Below are positions 51,078 through 58,565 of a stretch of 64,000 nucleotides of DNA, one piece after another. The translations under genes were made by a program, and so were the position numbers. The DNA is from an uncultured Clostridia bacterium (lineage in GTDB: Bacteria > Bacillota > Clostridia > Christensenellales > Borkfalkiaceae). Position 1 is the first letter of the stretch; every line of letters starts with the position of its first letter. Where the stretch lies: contig CANOUP010000006.1 of NCBI GenBank assembly GCA_947570625.1, positions 1-64,000 on the forward strand, given 5' to 3'. The notes beneath the pieces were generated by a model. That model saw only the letters and a list, made by a program, of their open reading frames with translations, had not been told where the DNA came from and did not search any database.

Positions 51078-52439
51078 TTATTCGCTTACCGCTTCCGCAG
51101 AGGCGGGCTCCCGCACCGCTTCTACCTCTCCCCCGTCATTGTTTTCGGGAGGTTTTTCTTTGCCGTAAAGCACTTTGAGCATTACTGGGGTGAGTATGGA
51201 AGACAGAAGTATCAACAGTACCGTCATTATCATAAATTCCGAAGACAGTGCGTTTGCGCCCAGCGCAGAGCTTGTGACCGTAGACGTCACAATCAGCGCG
51301 ACTTCGCCGCGCGCCATCATTCCCACTCCGCCTATCGCGCTCTCTCTGAGATTGTATTTGAAAGCCTTGAAAACGGCTCCGCAACCTATCACCTTGCCTA
51401 TAAGACCCATAAGCACGGCGAGGAAGGCGAACAACAGTATAGCGGGGTTCATTCCCGCAAACGATATGCTTGAAATGCCTATGTCGGCAAAGAACACGGG
51501 CGCAAATATCGTATACGTGCTTACTTCCACCTTTTTGTCGGTGTACTCGCTTGCCCTGTGGTCGGTGGAAAGCACCGCGCCCGCAAGGAACGCGCCCGTT
51601 ATGTCCGCAACGCCGAAAATTTCTTCCGCGATAAAGCTGTAAGCAAAGCACACCGCAATCGAGAAAATGGGTATGCGGTGCGTTGCGGGCCACCGTTTAT
51701 CAAGCCATTTAAAGCATTTGGATATTCCCCAGCCCGCCAAAAGCGCGAACACGAAAAACGCTATTATCATTATTATCGTGCCGTATATGGTCATTTTGAA
51801 AGCTTCGAAGGCGTTTTCCGCTTCGGCCGCGCCCGACTTTGCTATGCCCGTAACCACCGACAGCAAAACTATGCCGATAACGTCGTCTATTATCGCCGCG
51901 GAAACTATCGTCGTGCCGAGGCGGGTGTTTACTTTACCCAGCTCCTTTAAAACCGAAATGGTAATGGCGACGCTCGTCGCGGTAAGAATAGTGCCTATAA
52001 AGATGCAACGATAAATATTAGCCGTGCCCAGACCTATATTGCCGAACGGCAGGGATATTAGGAACCCGAGCACAAGCGGAACCGCAACGCCCGAAAGCGC
52101 GACTAAAACGGCGGCAAGACCCGTCCTTTTTATTTCTTCGAGGTTAGTTTCCAGACCCGCGGAGAACATTAAAAGAAGCACGCCCACCTTCGAAAATACC
52201 GAAAGCGCGTTTTCGCGCGAAAGCGAAATAAGCGTAAAATATCCGCCGTCGGAAAAGCCTATTATAGCGCCCCCGCACAGGTCGCCGAAAATAGCCGGAC
52301 CTATTAAAATACCCGCTATTATGTAGCCAAGAACCTGCGGAAGACCGAAATGTCTGAACAGGATTCCGAGAAATTTAGTTGAAAACAAAATTATTGCAAG
52401 CACGGCGCAAAAGCCGATTGCACTGTCACCGCTGAACAT
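51078..52439 (-). CDS. Cation:proton antiporter (CPA2/KefB-type)
   Basis: 453 residues with about 12-13 hydrophobic segments through residue about 420, then an acidic tail (ENNDGGEVEAVREPASAEAVSE). FRHFGLPQVLGYIIAGILIGP at the N-terminus, SAGLETNLEEI and the DDVIGIVLLS pair of acidic residues in a membrane helix match monovalent cation:proton antiporters of the CPA2 family. No C-terminal TrkA-N domain is present, so the gating seen in KefC is absent. It probably exchanges Na+ or K+ for H+ for pH or ion homeostasis. The ribosome site is weak (AGG). Confidence 0.93.
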   Translation of the reverse strand: MFSGDSAIGFCAVLAIILFSTKFLGILFRHFGLPQVLGYIIAGILIGPAIFGDLCGGAIIGFSDGGYFTLISLSRENALSVFSKVGVLLLMFSAGLETNLEEIKRTGLAAVLVALSGVAVPLVLGFLISLPFGNIGLGTANIYRCIFIGTILTATSVAITISVLKELGKVNTRLGTTIVSAAIIDDVIGIVLLSVVTGIAKSGAAEAENAFEAFKMTIYGTIIMIIAFFVFALLAGWGISKCFKWLDKRWPATHRIPIFSIAVCFAYSFIAEEIFGVADITGAFLAGAVLSTDHRASEYTDKKVEVSTYTIFAPVFFADIGISSISFAGMNPAILLFAFLAVLMGLIGKVIGCGAVFKAFKYNLRESAIGGVGMMARGEVALIVTSTVTSSALGANALSSEFMIMTVLLILLSSILTPVMLKVLYGKEKPPENNDGGEVEAVREPASAEAVSE

Positions 52440-52468
52440 TTTTTACCTGCCTATGTTAATCGATTTGT

Positions 52469-52497
52469 ATTATAATATGTGTTTCGCGAAATGTTAA
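52469..52497 (-). promoter_or_regulatory. Antiporter promoter
   Basis: TTAACA and TATAAT with a 17-bp spacer on the minus strand, 30 nt before the ATG. Confidence 0.75.
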
Positions 52498-52554
52498 CCG
52501 TTTTCACACACAAATTTAATTTTAAAAAATTTGTACTTTTTTTTAAAAAGGGGG

Positions 52555-52582
52555 TTGACAAACGTTTTTTCTGTGCTATAAT
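52555..52582 (+). promoter_or_regulatory. Strong promoter of the RNA unit
   Basis: Consensus TTGACA and TATAAT with a 16-bp spacer. No protein gene of normal size follows on this strand before a terminator 370 nt away. Confidence 0.85.
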
Positions 52583-52649
52583 GTAGACAAGAAAGGAAAA
52601 TAACTTACAAAATGTGTTAGGCGCCAACACAAATAAAGAGGTAAGCTAT

Positions 52650-52664
52650 ATGAAATACAAGTAG
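52650..52664 (+). CDS. Tiny ORF 1 (MKYK) in the RNA unit
   Basis: Four codons and a TAG, with AGAGG 8 nt upstream. It lies between two hairpins. Whether it is translated is unknown; on its own it would be dismissed, but two similar units follow. Confidence 0.3.
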   Translation: MKYK

Positions 52665-52762
52665 CCGCGAAAGCGGGACACGGTAATTTATTGCGAAGAT
52701 GGTATAAACACCGCTTCTACTATGGTAAGGGAACAACTGAATAATTGTTAAGGAGGTAAATT

Positions 52763-52804
52763 ATGATTTACTTCGCTAAGACAATAGAAGGAAAAGGAAG
52801 GTAA
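52763..52804 (+). CDS. Tiny ORF 2 (13 residues) in the RNA unit
   Basis: MIYFAKTIEGKGR with a perfect AAGGAGG 6 nt upstream, the best ribosome site in the region. A small hairpin directly precedes that site. The peptide is basic at its end. Confidence 0.45.
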   Translation: MIYFAKTIEGKGR

Positions 52805-52810
52805 ACTCCA

Positions 52811-52837
52811 ATGTACAAGTTTACTCGTGAAATCTGA
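52811..52837 (+). CDS. Tiny ORF 3 (MYKFTREI) in the RNA unit
   Basis: Eight codons starting 7 nt after ORF 2 ends, with GGAAGG overlapping the end of ORF 2, so it could be coupled to ORF 2. Translation is unproven. Confidence 0.35.
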   Translation: MYKFTREI

Positions 52838-52948
52838 TTCCGGCGACGGTTTGAATTGGCAGTCAAGACTGCGCGGTTACAATAACCTATTTGCTCACCA
52901 AGCACCGTGCGGAGGCGATTTCAAAATTAAAACTGAATATTAAAAAGA

Positions 52949-52977
52949 CCCCTGTGCCGACGTATCGCGCACAGGGG
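52949..52977. terminator. Bidirectional terminator of the RNA unit and the HD gene
   Basis: Arms CCCCTGTGC / GCACAGGGG with an 11-nt loop. The plus strand is followed by AATATTTTTT, the minus strand by TCTTTTTAA. Confidence 0.88.
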
Positions 52978-52999
52978 AATATTTTTTACCGCGCTTAAA

Positions 53000-53581
53000 T
53001 TACAGCCCTTCCAGCTCGTCGAGCGTAAGCGAAAAGCTTTCTATAAAGTTTTCAAAGAAATACTCCACTTCGGGAATATTGCGGGAGTGCAAGTCGTCCT
53101 CTATGCTCTTCTTCGCTTTGGAAAACTCGGTATTACCGCAACGCAGCTCTTCAAGGCACTTGACGTACGCGGCGAGCCTGTCGCCCGCCTTCATAAGCGA
53201 GTATTCCAAACTGCCCGTGTCGGGCTTTATGGACGGCGCAAGCGCGTCTTTCATTCCGCACGGCAATGTGTCCAAAAGTTTATCCAGCGCGCGCTCTTCA
53301 AGGCTCTTGTAAGCCCCGTTAATGCTTGCGTTGTAATATTTTATGGGCGTGGGCAAATCGCCCGTCATAACCTCGCTGCACTCGTGATAGACGGCGTAAA
53401 GCACGGCTTTTTCCGCAGACGCCGTTCCGCCGAACACCGTATTGTTTATAACCGCCAGCGCGTGCGCGAACATTGCCGTCTGCTGGGAGTGCTCCATAAT
53501 GTTCTCGTCCCGCACCGACCTCATCAACTGCCAGCGTTTGATATATTTCATTCTGTCCATAAAAGCGTAAAAATTGTACAT
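53000..53581 (-). CDS. HD-domain 5'-nucleotidase, YfbR family
   Basis: 193 residues with GAGGAGG upstream. The HD metal site is His in NIMEHSQQTAMFAHAL and His-Glu in AVYHECSEVMTGDLPTPIKYY, with a later Asp in MKAGDRLAAYVKCLEEL. These blocks match YfbR-like 5'-deoxynucleotidases, which dephosphorylate dNMPs and balance nucleotide pools in the cytoplasm. It is single, with its own promoter and terminator. Confidence 0.92.
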   Translation of the reverse strand: MYNFYAFMDRMKYIKRWQLMRSVRDENIMEHSQQTAMFAHALAVINNTVFGGTASAEKAVLYAVYHECSEVMTGDLPTPIKYYNASINGAYKSLEERALDKLLDTLPCGMKDALAPSIKPDTGSLEYSLMKAGDRLAAYVKCLEELRCGNTEFSKAKKSIEDDLHSRNIPEVEYFFENFIESFSLTLDELEGL

Positions 53582-53608
53582 ACTGCCTCCTCGCGCATAA
53601 GCTAATTA

Positions 53609-53637
53609 ATTATATCACTAACGTTTTAAAATTTCAA
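53609..53637 (-). promoter_or_regulatory. Promoter of the HD nucleotidase
   Basis: TTGAAA and TATAAT with a 17-bp spacer on the minus strand. Its -35 box abuts the -35 box of the thiT promoter. Confidence 0.7.
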
Positions 53638-53666
53638 TTGACTTTACGCACAATTTGTATTATAAT
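53638..53666 (+). promoter_or_regulatory. thiT promoter
   Basis: TTGACT and TATAAT with a 17-bp spacer, about 35 nt before the TPP riboswitch; back to back with the HD gene promoter. Confidence 0.75.
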
Positions 53667-53699
53667 TTTTTTACGCTTGCAAAAGCGAATACAATTAAA

Positions 53700-53845
53700 T
53701 ACCGTCGGGGGTGCCCGAAATATACAAGCGTTTTAAAGCCGTGAAGCGAAAGCGTAAGCGCGACAATGAGATGCGACGTATATTTGCGAGCTGAGATTAT
53801 ACCCTTTGAATCGGCAACATAATGGTTGAGCGATAGTACAAAGAG
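53700..53845 (+). promoter_or_regulatory. TPP riboswitch (THI-box)
   Basis: The conserved GGGGGTGCCCG, CTGAGATTATACCCTTTGAA and CAACATAATGGTTG (P5 with its ATAATG loop) elements are in order before a thiamine transporter gene. Between the first two is an unusually long P3 extension: arms AAATATAC (53718-53725) and GTATATTT (53778-53785) enclose about 50 nt. When TPP binds, the terminator downstream should form and shut off thiT. Confidence 0.92.
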
Positions 53846-53853
53846 ATTTTTTC

Positions 53854-53882
53854 GGGCATTCCGTTTTTTTTACGGGGTGCCC
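53854..53882 (+). terminator. Riboswitch-controlled terminator
   Basis: Arms GGGCATTCCGT and ACGGGGTGCCC pair with two G-U pairs around a T7 loop, followed by TTATTTT. The 5' side (TTCGGGCA) is complementary to TGCCCGAA at 53712-53719 inside the riboswitch, giving an antiterminator choice. Confidence 0.75.
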
Positions 53883-53911
53883 TTATTTTCACGGCGGTAG
53901 AAGGAGTTTTT

Positions 53912-54622
53912 ATGTTTCACTTTTCCCAACTCGCCGTAGTCAGCGAGCAGACGACCGATATCGTGACCTGGATTTCGATAGGCGCAATCGCTCTGCTTGC
54001 CGTCGTGCTGGCAGTTACCTGTATTGTCGGAAAAAAGTTTTCCACAAGCGAAATAGCTTTTGCCGGCGTGTGCATTGCTTCCTCCGTCACGCTTTCCTTC
54101 ATTAAGATCGCGCCCGTGCAGTACGGCGGTTCCATTACGCTTGCAAGGCTTGTCCCCCCGCTTATTTACGCCTATAAATTCGGACCCGTAAAGGGCACGC
54201 TCGCGGGCATAGTTATAGGACTTTTCGACTTTATCACAAACCCCTATATACTTACGCCGATGACGTTCGTACTCGACTACATACTCGCGTTCGCAAGCAT
54301 AGGTCTTATGGGGTTCGCGCCCAAATTCGGCAAACTGCCGACGACCGCCAAAGTCGTTATAGGCACGGTGATTGTGTATATCGCAAGGTTTACTTTTCAT
54401 TTGCTGTCCGGATTCATTTACTTTGCGGAAGAACAGGTCTGGGCGGACCTGCCTATGCAGAATATGTTCATTTACTCGTTTGTGTATCAGTGCGTGTACT
54501 TGCCCGCCGACTGCGCGATTGCGGGAATTTCGCTTTACGCGCTTGCAAAGACAAAAGCGCTTGACAAGCTGTTCGCGCTTATGACGAGAAAGGAAAAGAC
54601 CGCCGATACGGAGCAGGCTTAA
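53912..54622 (+). CDS. thiT: Thiamine transporter, ECF S component ThiT
   Basis: 236 residues with about six membrane segments and an AAGGAG site. GGSITLARLVPPLIYAYKFGP, VIGLFDFI, TFVLDYILAF and the RFTFHLLSGFIYFAEE helix match ThiT, where such aromatic and acidic residues bind thiamine. It is the substrate-binding subunit that docks on a shared EcfAA'T energising module, which is not in this window. The N-terminal 40 residues, with an extra hydrophobic segment, are longer than in many ThiT proteins. Control by the TPP riboswitch supports the assignment. Confidence 0.94.
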   Translation: MFHFSQLAVVSEQTTDIVTWISIGAIALLAVVLAVTCIVGKKFSTSEIAFAGVCIASSVTLSFIKIAPVQYGGSITLARLVPPLIYAYKFGPVKGTLAGIVIGLFDFITNPYILTPMTFVLDYILAFASIGLMGFAPKFGKLPTTAKVVIGTVIVYIARFTFHLLSGFIYFAEEQVWADLPMQNMFIYSFVYQCVYLPADCAIAGISLYALAKTKALDKLFALMTRKEKTADTEQA

Positions 54623-54639
54623 AAAAACAAATAAAAAAT

Positions 54640-54667
54640 GCGGGGCGCCTTTTAAAAGGCGCCCCGC
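54640..54667. terminator. Bidirectional terminator between thiT and rseP
   Basis: A 28-bp perfect palindrome, arms GCGGGGCGCCTTTT and complement, between convergent genes. Its inner AAAA/TTTT forms the hairpin tip. Confidence 0.88.
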
Positions 54668-54671
54668 CGTT

Positions 54672-55787
54672 TTAACATCGGGTAAACTGCAATATATCGA
54701 CGAGCACGGCAAACGCGAGTATCATAATAAAGCCTACCGCGTGTATCACCGCCTCTACCTTGCGCGGTACGGGTTTGCGGAAAATCATTTCTATCAGGCA
54801 GAAAATGACTTTGCTTCCGTCAAGCGCGGGAATTGGCAAAAGATTGAATACGGCGAGATTTACGCCTATATAAGCCGATATTTCGAAGAAGTTCTGTATG
54901 CTCTGCGACGCTATTTCAGACGTCAGCTTGACGGTGGTCACGGGTCCGCCCATCGACGATAAGCTCAGGTTGCCCGTAAGCAGTTCGCCAACGACTTTGA
55001 AGATTGTGCCCGCTATCCTCATCGAGTACTCAAACGACCGCCCTACCGTGGAAAAGAAACCGAAGCGCACGCTTTCGACTCCCACCGACCAGTAGCTTAC
55101 GCCGTCCGCACCCTCGTGCGTGCCCACGCCCAGCGCGCGCCAGATTTTAGCCGTTTCTTCGGAATTTTTAAAATCGCAATCGGAGCGGACTTTGATTTTA
55201 ATCTGCTTTTCCTCGCCCCCGCGCAGGACTTCCGCGTCGATTATTTCGCCTTCGGTGCAACCTTTAAGGGCGGACATCAAATCGGTGGTAAGGTATATTT
55301 CCCTGCCGTTGACGGAAGTTATCAGGTCGCCGACGCACAGGCTGTATTCCGAATACGTTTCGTCCGCGGGCGCGACGCCGTTTATCTTGAACAGCATCTG
55401 ACCGAACGCGAAGAGCGAAACCATTATCAAAAGCACGGCGAGAATGTAATTCATCAACGGACCCGCGACAAGCACGATTATGCGCTTCCACGGGGCTTTG
55501 GCGTTGAACGCGTTTTCGTTTTCCGCTTCTCCGTCCTCGCCTTCGAACGCGCAGAACCCGCCGAGGGGCAAAAGGCGTATGGAAAAGGCTTCACCGCTTT
55601 TGCGCGATACGCGCCTGAAAAGCTTGGGACCGAAGCCTATTGCAAATTCGTTTATTTTGAACTTTAAGATTTTACCGGCGACGTAATGACCGAATTCGTG
55701 CACGGTTATCATTGCAAGCAAAATAAGAATTGCCAGCAAAACCGCGAGAACCGTATTCATTACAGAAGAAACCGAAAGTAAAACCAT
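54672..55787 (-). CDS. rseP: Site-2 protease, RseP/RasP-like intramembrane metalloprotease
   Basis: 371 residues. The zinc motif HEFGH is near residue 31 in the first membrane helix, and the third ligand is in NLLPIPALDG near residue 315. A PDZ domain lies between (LCVGDLITSVNGREI at about 152). It cleaves membrane anchors such as anti-sigma factors and remnant signal peptides. The ATG overlaps the dxr stop (TAATG). The dxr-rseP order is common in Bacillota. Confidence 0.95.
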   Translation of the reverse strand: MVLLSVSSVMNTVLAVLLAILILLAMITVHEFGHYVAGKILKFKINEFAIGFGPKLFRRVSRKSGEAFSIRLLPLGGFCAFEGEDGEAENENAFNAKAPWKRIIVLVAGPLMNYILAVLLIMVSLFAFGQMLFKINGVAPADETYSEYSLCVGDLITSVNGREIYLTTDLMSALKGCTEGEIIDAEVLRGGEEKQIKIKVRSDCDFKNSEETAKIWRALGVGTHEGADGVSYWSVGVESVRFGFFSTVGRSFEYSMRIAGTIFKVVGELLTGNLSLSSMGGPVTTVKLTSEIASQSIQNFFEISAYIGVNLAVFNLLPIPALDGSKVIFCLIEMIFRKPVPRKVEAVIHAVGFIMILAFAVLVDILQFTRC

Positions 55788-56881
55788 TATAACCTGTCTA
55801 TTATTGATTTGGCGCGACTGCGGGCTTCGGCGTCGACGGCGCGGAGCTGTTCGAAGGATTCCGCGTCCTCACGGCAAAATGAGTTGACCGTGTCCGCCGT
55901 CACGCGATAAATATCCGTGAAGGATATTCTGCCGTCAAGAAAAGCTTTAACCGCAATTTCGTCGCCGGCGTTTAGCACGCAGGGAAGCGTTCCCCCCTCC
56001 CTTCCGCATTGGAGCGCGAGCCCGAAGCAAGGGTATTTCCCTTCGTCCAGAGGCTTGAAATCGAGCGAGAACGCCTTCGTGAAATCCATGGGGCGCACAG
56101 CTTCTCTAAGACGGCGGGGATAGCTGAGCGCAAGCTGTATTGGCACTTCCATAGTCGGATAACTCATCTGCGCCAGCACCGAGCCGTCGGTAAATTCCGC
56201 GAGGGAATGAATTATGCTCTGGGGCTGTATTACCGTTTCTATCTGCGAATAGGGGGTTCCGTATAACATATGCGCTTCGATGACCTCGTAACCCTTGTTC
56301 ATCAAAGTTGCGCTGTCTACGGTGATTTTCGCGCCCATTTTCCACGTGGGATGCATAAGCGCCTGCTCGGGCGTTACGCTTTTCAGTCGCTCGGCGGGCA
56401 TATCCCTGAACGCGCCCCCGCTTGCGGTTATGATAAGCCGTCTTACGGGCGCTTTCATATCGAAGTTAAGGCACTGCCATATTGCGGAATGTTCGCTGTC
56501 CACGGGCAGAACGACCGCGCCGTTTCTGACGTAAGACATTACCAGCCCGCCTCCGCACACAAGACTTTCCTTGTTGGCAAGGGCGAGGACTTTACCCGCC
56601 TTCAAAGCGGTAAGGCTGTATTCCAGTCCCGCAAAACCGCCCGACGCGTTGAACACCATATCCGCGTCTTCGAGGCAGGACGCAGTCATCGCCTTTTTCG
56701 CGTCCGAACCTGCAAGCGCGTAAAACGCGGGTTTTACGTCCCGCACCTGTTCCATAAGCGAAGCTTCGTCCGAAAACGCAACCAGCGCGCATAATTCGTA
56801 CTCGCCGGGGTAACGTTTTACCACTTCGACGACCTGTCTGCCTATACTTCCCGTACTGCCGATAAGCGCTATTTTTTTCAT
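55787..56881 (-). CDS. dxr: 1-deoxy-D-xylulose 5-phosphate reductoisomerase
   Basis: 364 residues. The second step of the MEP isoprenoid pathway, making MEP with NADPH. GSTGSIGRQ at residues 8-16 binds NADPH; ALANKESLVCGG, PVDSEHSAIWQCL, TASGGAFRD, TWKMGAKITVDSATLMNKGYEVIEA are intact. The start has no ribosome site; a TATAAT ends 6 nt before the ATG, so the mRNA may be leaderless. It feeds undecaprenyl synthesis by UppS, encoded 1 kb upstream. Confidence 0.97.
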   Translation of the reverse strand: MKKIALIGSTGSIGRQVVEVVKRYPGEYELCALVAFSDEASLMEQVRDVKPAFYALAGSDAKKAMTASCLEDADMVFNASGGFAGLEYSLTALKAGKVLALANKESLVCGGGLVMSYVRNGAVVLPVDSEHSAIWQCLNFDMKAPVRRLIITASGGAFRDMPAERLKSVTPEQALMHPTWKMGAKITVDSATLMNKGYEVIEAHMLYGTPYSQIETVIQPQSIIHSLAEFTDGSVLAQMSYPTMEVPIQLALSYPRRLREAVRPMDFTKAFSLDFKPLDEGKYPCFGLALQCGREGGTLPCVLNAGDEIAVKAFLDGRISFTDIYRVTADTVNSFCREDAESFEQLRAVDAEARSRAKSIIDRL

Positions 56882-56886
56882 TTATT

Positions 56887-56892
56887 ATTATA
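56887..56892 (-). promoter_or_regulatory. Possible dxr -10 box
   Basis: TATAAT on the minus strand, 6 nt before the dxr ATG and just after the cdsA terminator. No good -35 box is seen. Confidence 0.45.
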
Positions 56893-56937
56893 CCCGAAAA
56901 AATTTAATTAATGACTGTTTTGCTTATTATTTAAGAA

Positions 56938-56957
56938 AAAGCTCCTTGCGGAGCTTT
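56938..56957 (-). terminator. Terminator after cdsA
   Basis: AAAGCTCC-GCAA-GGAGCTTT hairpin with T-rich tails on both strands. Confidence 0.8.
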
Positions 56958-56963
56958 CTTTTT

Positions 56964-57830
56964 TTAAATATAGATAATGATGAAGCCTAACATTACCACA
57001 AGCCCGCTGAACAGCATACTGTCGAAGCGGTCGAGCACACCGCCGTGCCCGGGCAGAAGCTTGCCCATATCCTTGATATTGCACTTGCGTTTTATCGCGC
57101 TTTCGAACAGGTCGCCTCCCTGCGCCGCAACCGAGGTTATAAAACCTATGAGAGCGAACACGCCGAGCATTTTCAAATCGACGGCAAACGCGCCTATATT
57201 GTTGAAACCGAAGTAGATGAAGTACGCTAAAATAGCGCCCGCTATGCCGCCGAGAATACCGCCCGCTCCGCCGACAACCGTCTTGTTCGGACTGATTTCG
57301 GGGGCAAGCTTCTGGGGAAGCCATCTCTTGAACAATATGCCGAACACGAAAGCCGCGCCGTCGGTAAGCATTACCACCAGGAATAAAAGTATAACGGCTT
57401 CGAGCGAGTGCGCAAGGTGGTTAAGCACGGCAAGAATACAGCAGAGCACACCGCAGTAAGCCATGGTAAACAGGCTTGCGACAGTGCTTTTGCCCGTGCA
57501 TCCGTCAAAGCGCGTAAACATAAATATCAGTTGGGCTATCACGTACAACACCGTCAGCGCAAGCGCGGAAATCCAGCCCATGCCCATTGTGATTTCCGTA
57601 AGCACGTAAATAGGCACGATTGCCGAACAGTACGCTATCGTCAGCGCCCTCTGCGCGAGGGGAACCGTCTTTATTGCGCGCAAAAGCTCGATACTGCCTA
57701 TAACGGAAATGGCGCAGAAAAGCGCGTCGAAGCCGAGCGAACCCCAGCCCGCGGGCACAAGCCATTTCAAGGCGATAAGTGCGATAAGCACCAAAACGTA
57801 TATAACGCTTGTTAACAATCTCTTTTTCAT
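56964..57830 (-). CDS. cdsA: Phosphatidate cytidylyltransferase
   Basis: 288 residues from MKKRLLTSV; a TTG four codons earlier is possible, and neither has a strong ribosome site. About eight membrane segments. The C-terminal signature is GGDLFESAIKRKCNIKDMGKLLPGHGGVLDRFDS, with the metal-binding Asp residues. It makes CDP-diacylglycerol from phosphatidate and CTP, the precursor of all phospholipids. It follows uppS by 29 nt in the pyrH-frr-uppS-cdsA operon. Confidence 0.96.
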   Translation of the reverse strand: MKKRLLTSVIYVLVLIALIALKWLVPAGWGSLGFDALFCAISVIGSIELLRAIKTVPLAQRALTIAYCSAIVPIYVLTEITMGMGWISALALTVLYVIAQLIFMFTRFDGCTGKSTVASLFTMAYCGVLCCILAVLNHLAHSLEAVILLFLVVMLTDGAAFVFGILFKRWLPQKLAPEISPNKTVVGGAGGILGGIAGAILAYFIYFGFNNIGAFAVDLKMLGVFALIGFITSVAAQGGDLFESAIKRKCNIKDMGKLLPGHGGVLDRFDSMLFSGLVVMLGFIIIYI

Positions 57831-57859
57831 AAATAGTTGCAACCTTGTGTAAATAGAAT

Positions 57860-58549
57860 CTAAATTTTGCCGAACCTGCGCGTACGTCCCGCATAGTCCT
57901 TTAACGCTTTGTCGAATTCCTTTTCGGAAAAATCGGGAAACAGCACGTCGGTGAAATACAGCTCGGCATATGCCGCCTGGTATAAAAGAAAGTTGGAAAG
58001 CCTCAGCTCGCCCCCCGTTCTTATAATCAAATCCGGGTCAGGAACTCCGCCCGTGTACAACAGCGAGGAAAAGGCGTCTTCGTCAATTTCTCCGCCCTGT
58101 TTTAATGCGCGCCCGACAGCGTTTATAATTTCCGAACGGCTTCCGTAATTTATGGCGAACAAAAGCGTAAACTCCGCCGTTTTCGGCGAATTTGCTTCCG
58201 CCGATTCAAGAAGCCTTATAATATCCTCGGGAAGTGCGGTTATATCGCCTATCGCCCTGACGCGCGCGTTAGCTTCGTAAAGCTTTTTTATGTTTTCGGT
58301 AAAATATTCGCGGAACAGCCCGAAAAGCCCGTCCAGCTCGTCCTGCGGACGGCGGGAAAGGTTCTCGGTCGAAAGGGCGTAAACGGTCAGATATTTTATA
58401 CCGAGCTTCTGCGCATGCCCGGCAAGTTTAATCATCGCGTTCATACCCGCTTTATGTCCGTAATTGCGAGGCATCAACCGCCTCTTCGCCCATCTGCCGT
58501 TGCCGTCCATAATGATGCCGACGTGCTCGGGCGGTCTGTCTTTTACCAT
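57860..58549 (-). CDS. uppS: Undecaprenyl diphosphate synthase
   Basis: 229 residues. It makes the C55 carrier for peptidoglycan and wall polymers. GIIMDGNGRWAKRR near the N-terminus, LSTENLSRRPQ, FAINYGSRSEI and the C-terminal PDLIIRTGGELRLSNFLLYQAAYAELYFTDV are diagnostic. The ribosome site is weak (GGAT next to the ATG). It lies 16 nt after frr. Confidence 0.97.
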   Translation of the reverse strand: MVKDRPPEHVGIIMDGNGRWAKRRLMPRNYGHKAGMNAMIKLAGHAQKLGIKYLTVYALSTENLSRRPQDELDGLFGLFREYFTENIKKLYEANARVRAIGDITALPEDIIRLLESAEANSPKTAEFTLLFAINYGSRSEIINAVGRALKQGGEIDEDAFSSLLYTGGVPDPDLIIRTGGELRLSNFLLYQAAYAELYFTDVLFPDFSEKEFDKALKDYAGRTRRFGKI

Positions 58550-58565
58550 ATCCGGAATACGGCGG

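Larger units (their letters stand above)
52589..52985 (+). ncRNA. Putative structured RNA of about 390 nt with three tiny ORFs
   Basis: The stretch runs from a strong promoter to a strong terminator and has no gene over 13 codons. Hairpins seen: TGTGTT-AGGCGCC-AACACA (52613-52631), CCGC-GAAA-GCGG with a GNRA loop (52665-52676), AACAA/TTGTT just before an AAGGAGG (52732-52749), GCAGTC-AA-GACTGC (52859-52872) and GGTTA-CAA-TAACC (52875-52887). The word GGTAA occurs four times, three of them before short ORFs. It is not tmRNA, RNase P RNA, 6S RNA or SRP RNA by any motif I know. It could be one of the large structured RNAs of Clostridia (for example a raiA-like RNA) or a leader/peptide transcript; I cannot decide. 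Confidence 0.6.

Noticed and set aside
52589..52985. RNA unit as tmRNA, RNase P RNA, 6S RNA or SRP RNA
   Set aside because: No tRNA-like ends, no tag ORF ending in ALAA, none of the conserved RNase P or SRP loops, and it is too long for 6S RNA.
53870..54712. 280-residue minus-strand ORF opposite thiT
   Set aside because: Its sequence is basic and featureless; thiT on the other strand has a riboswitch, SD site and clear family motifs.
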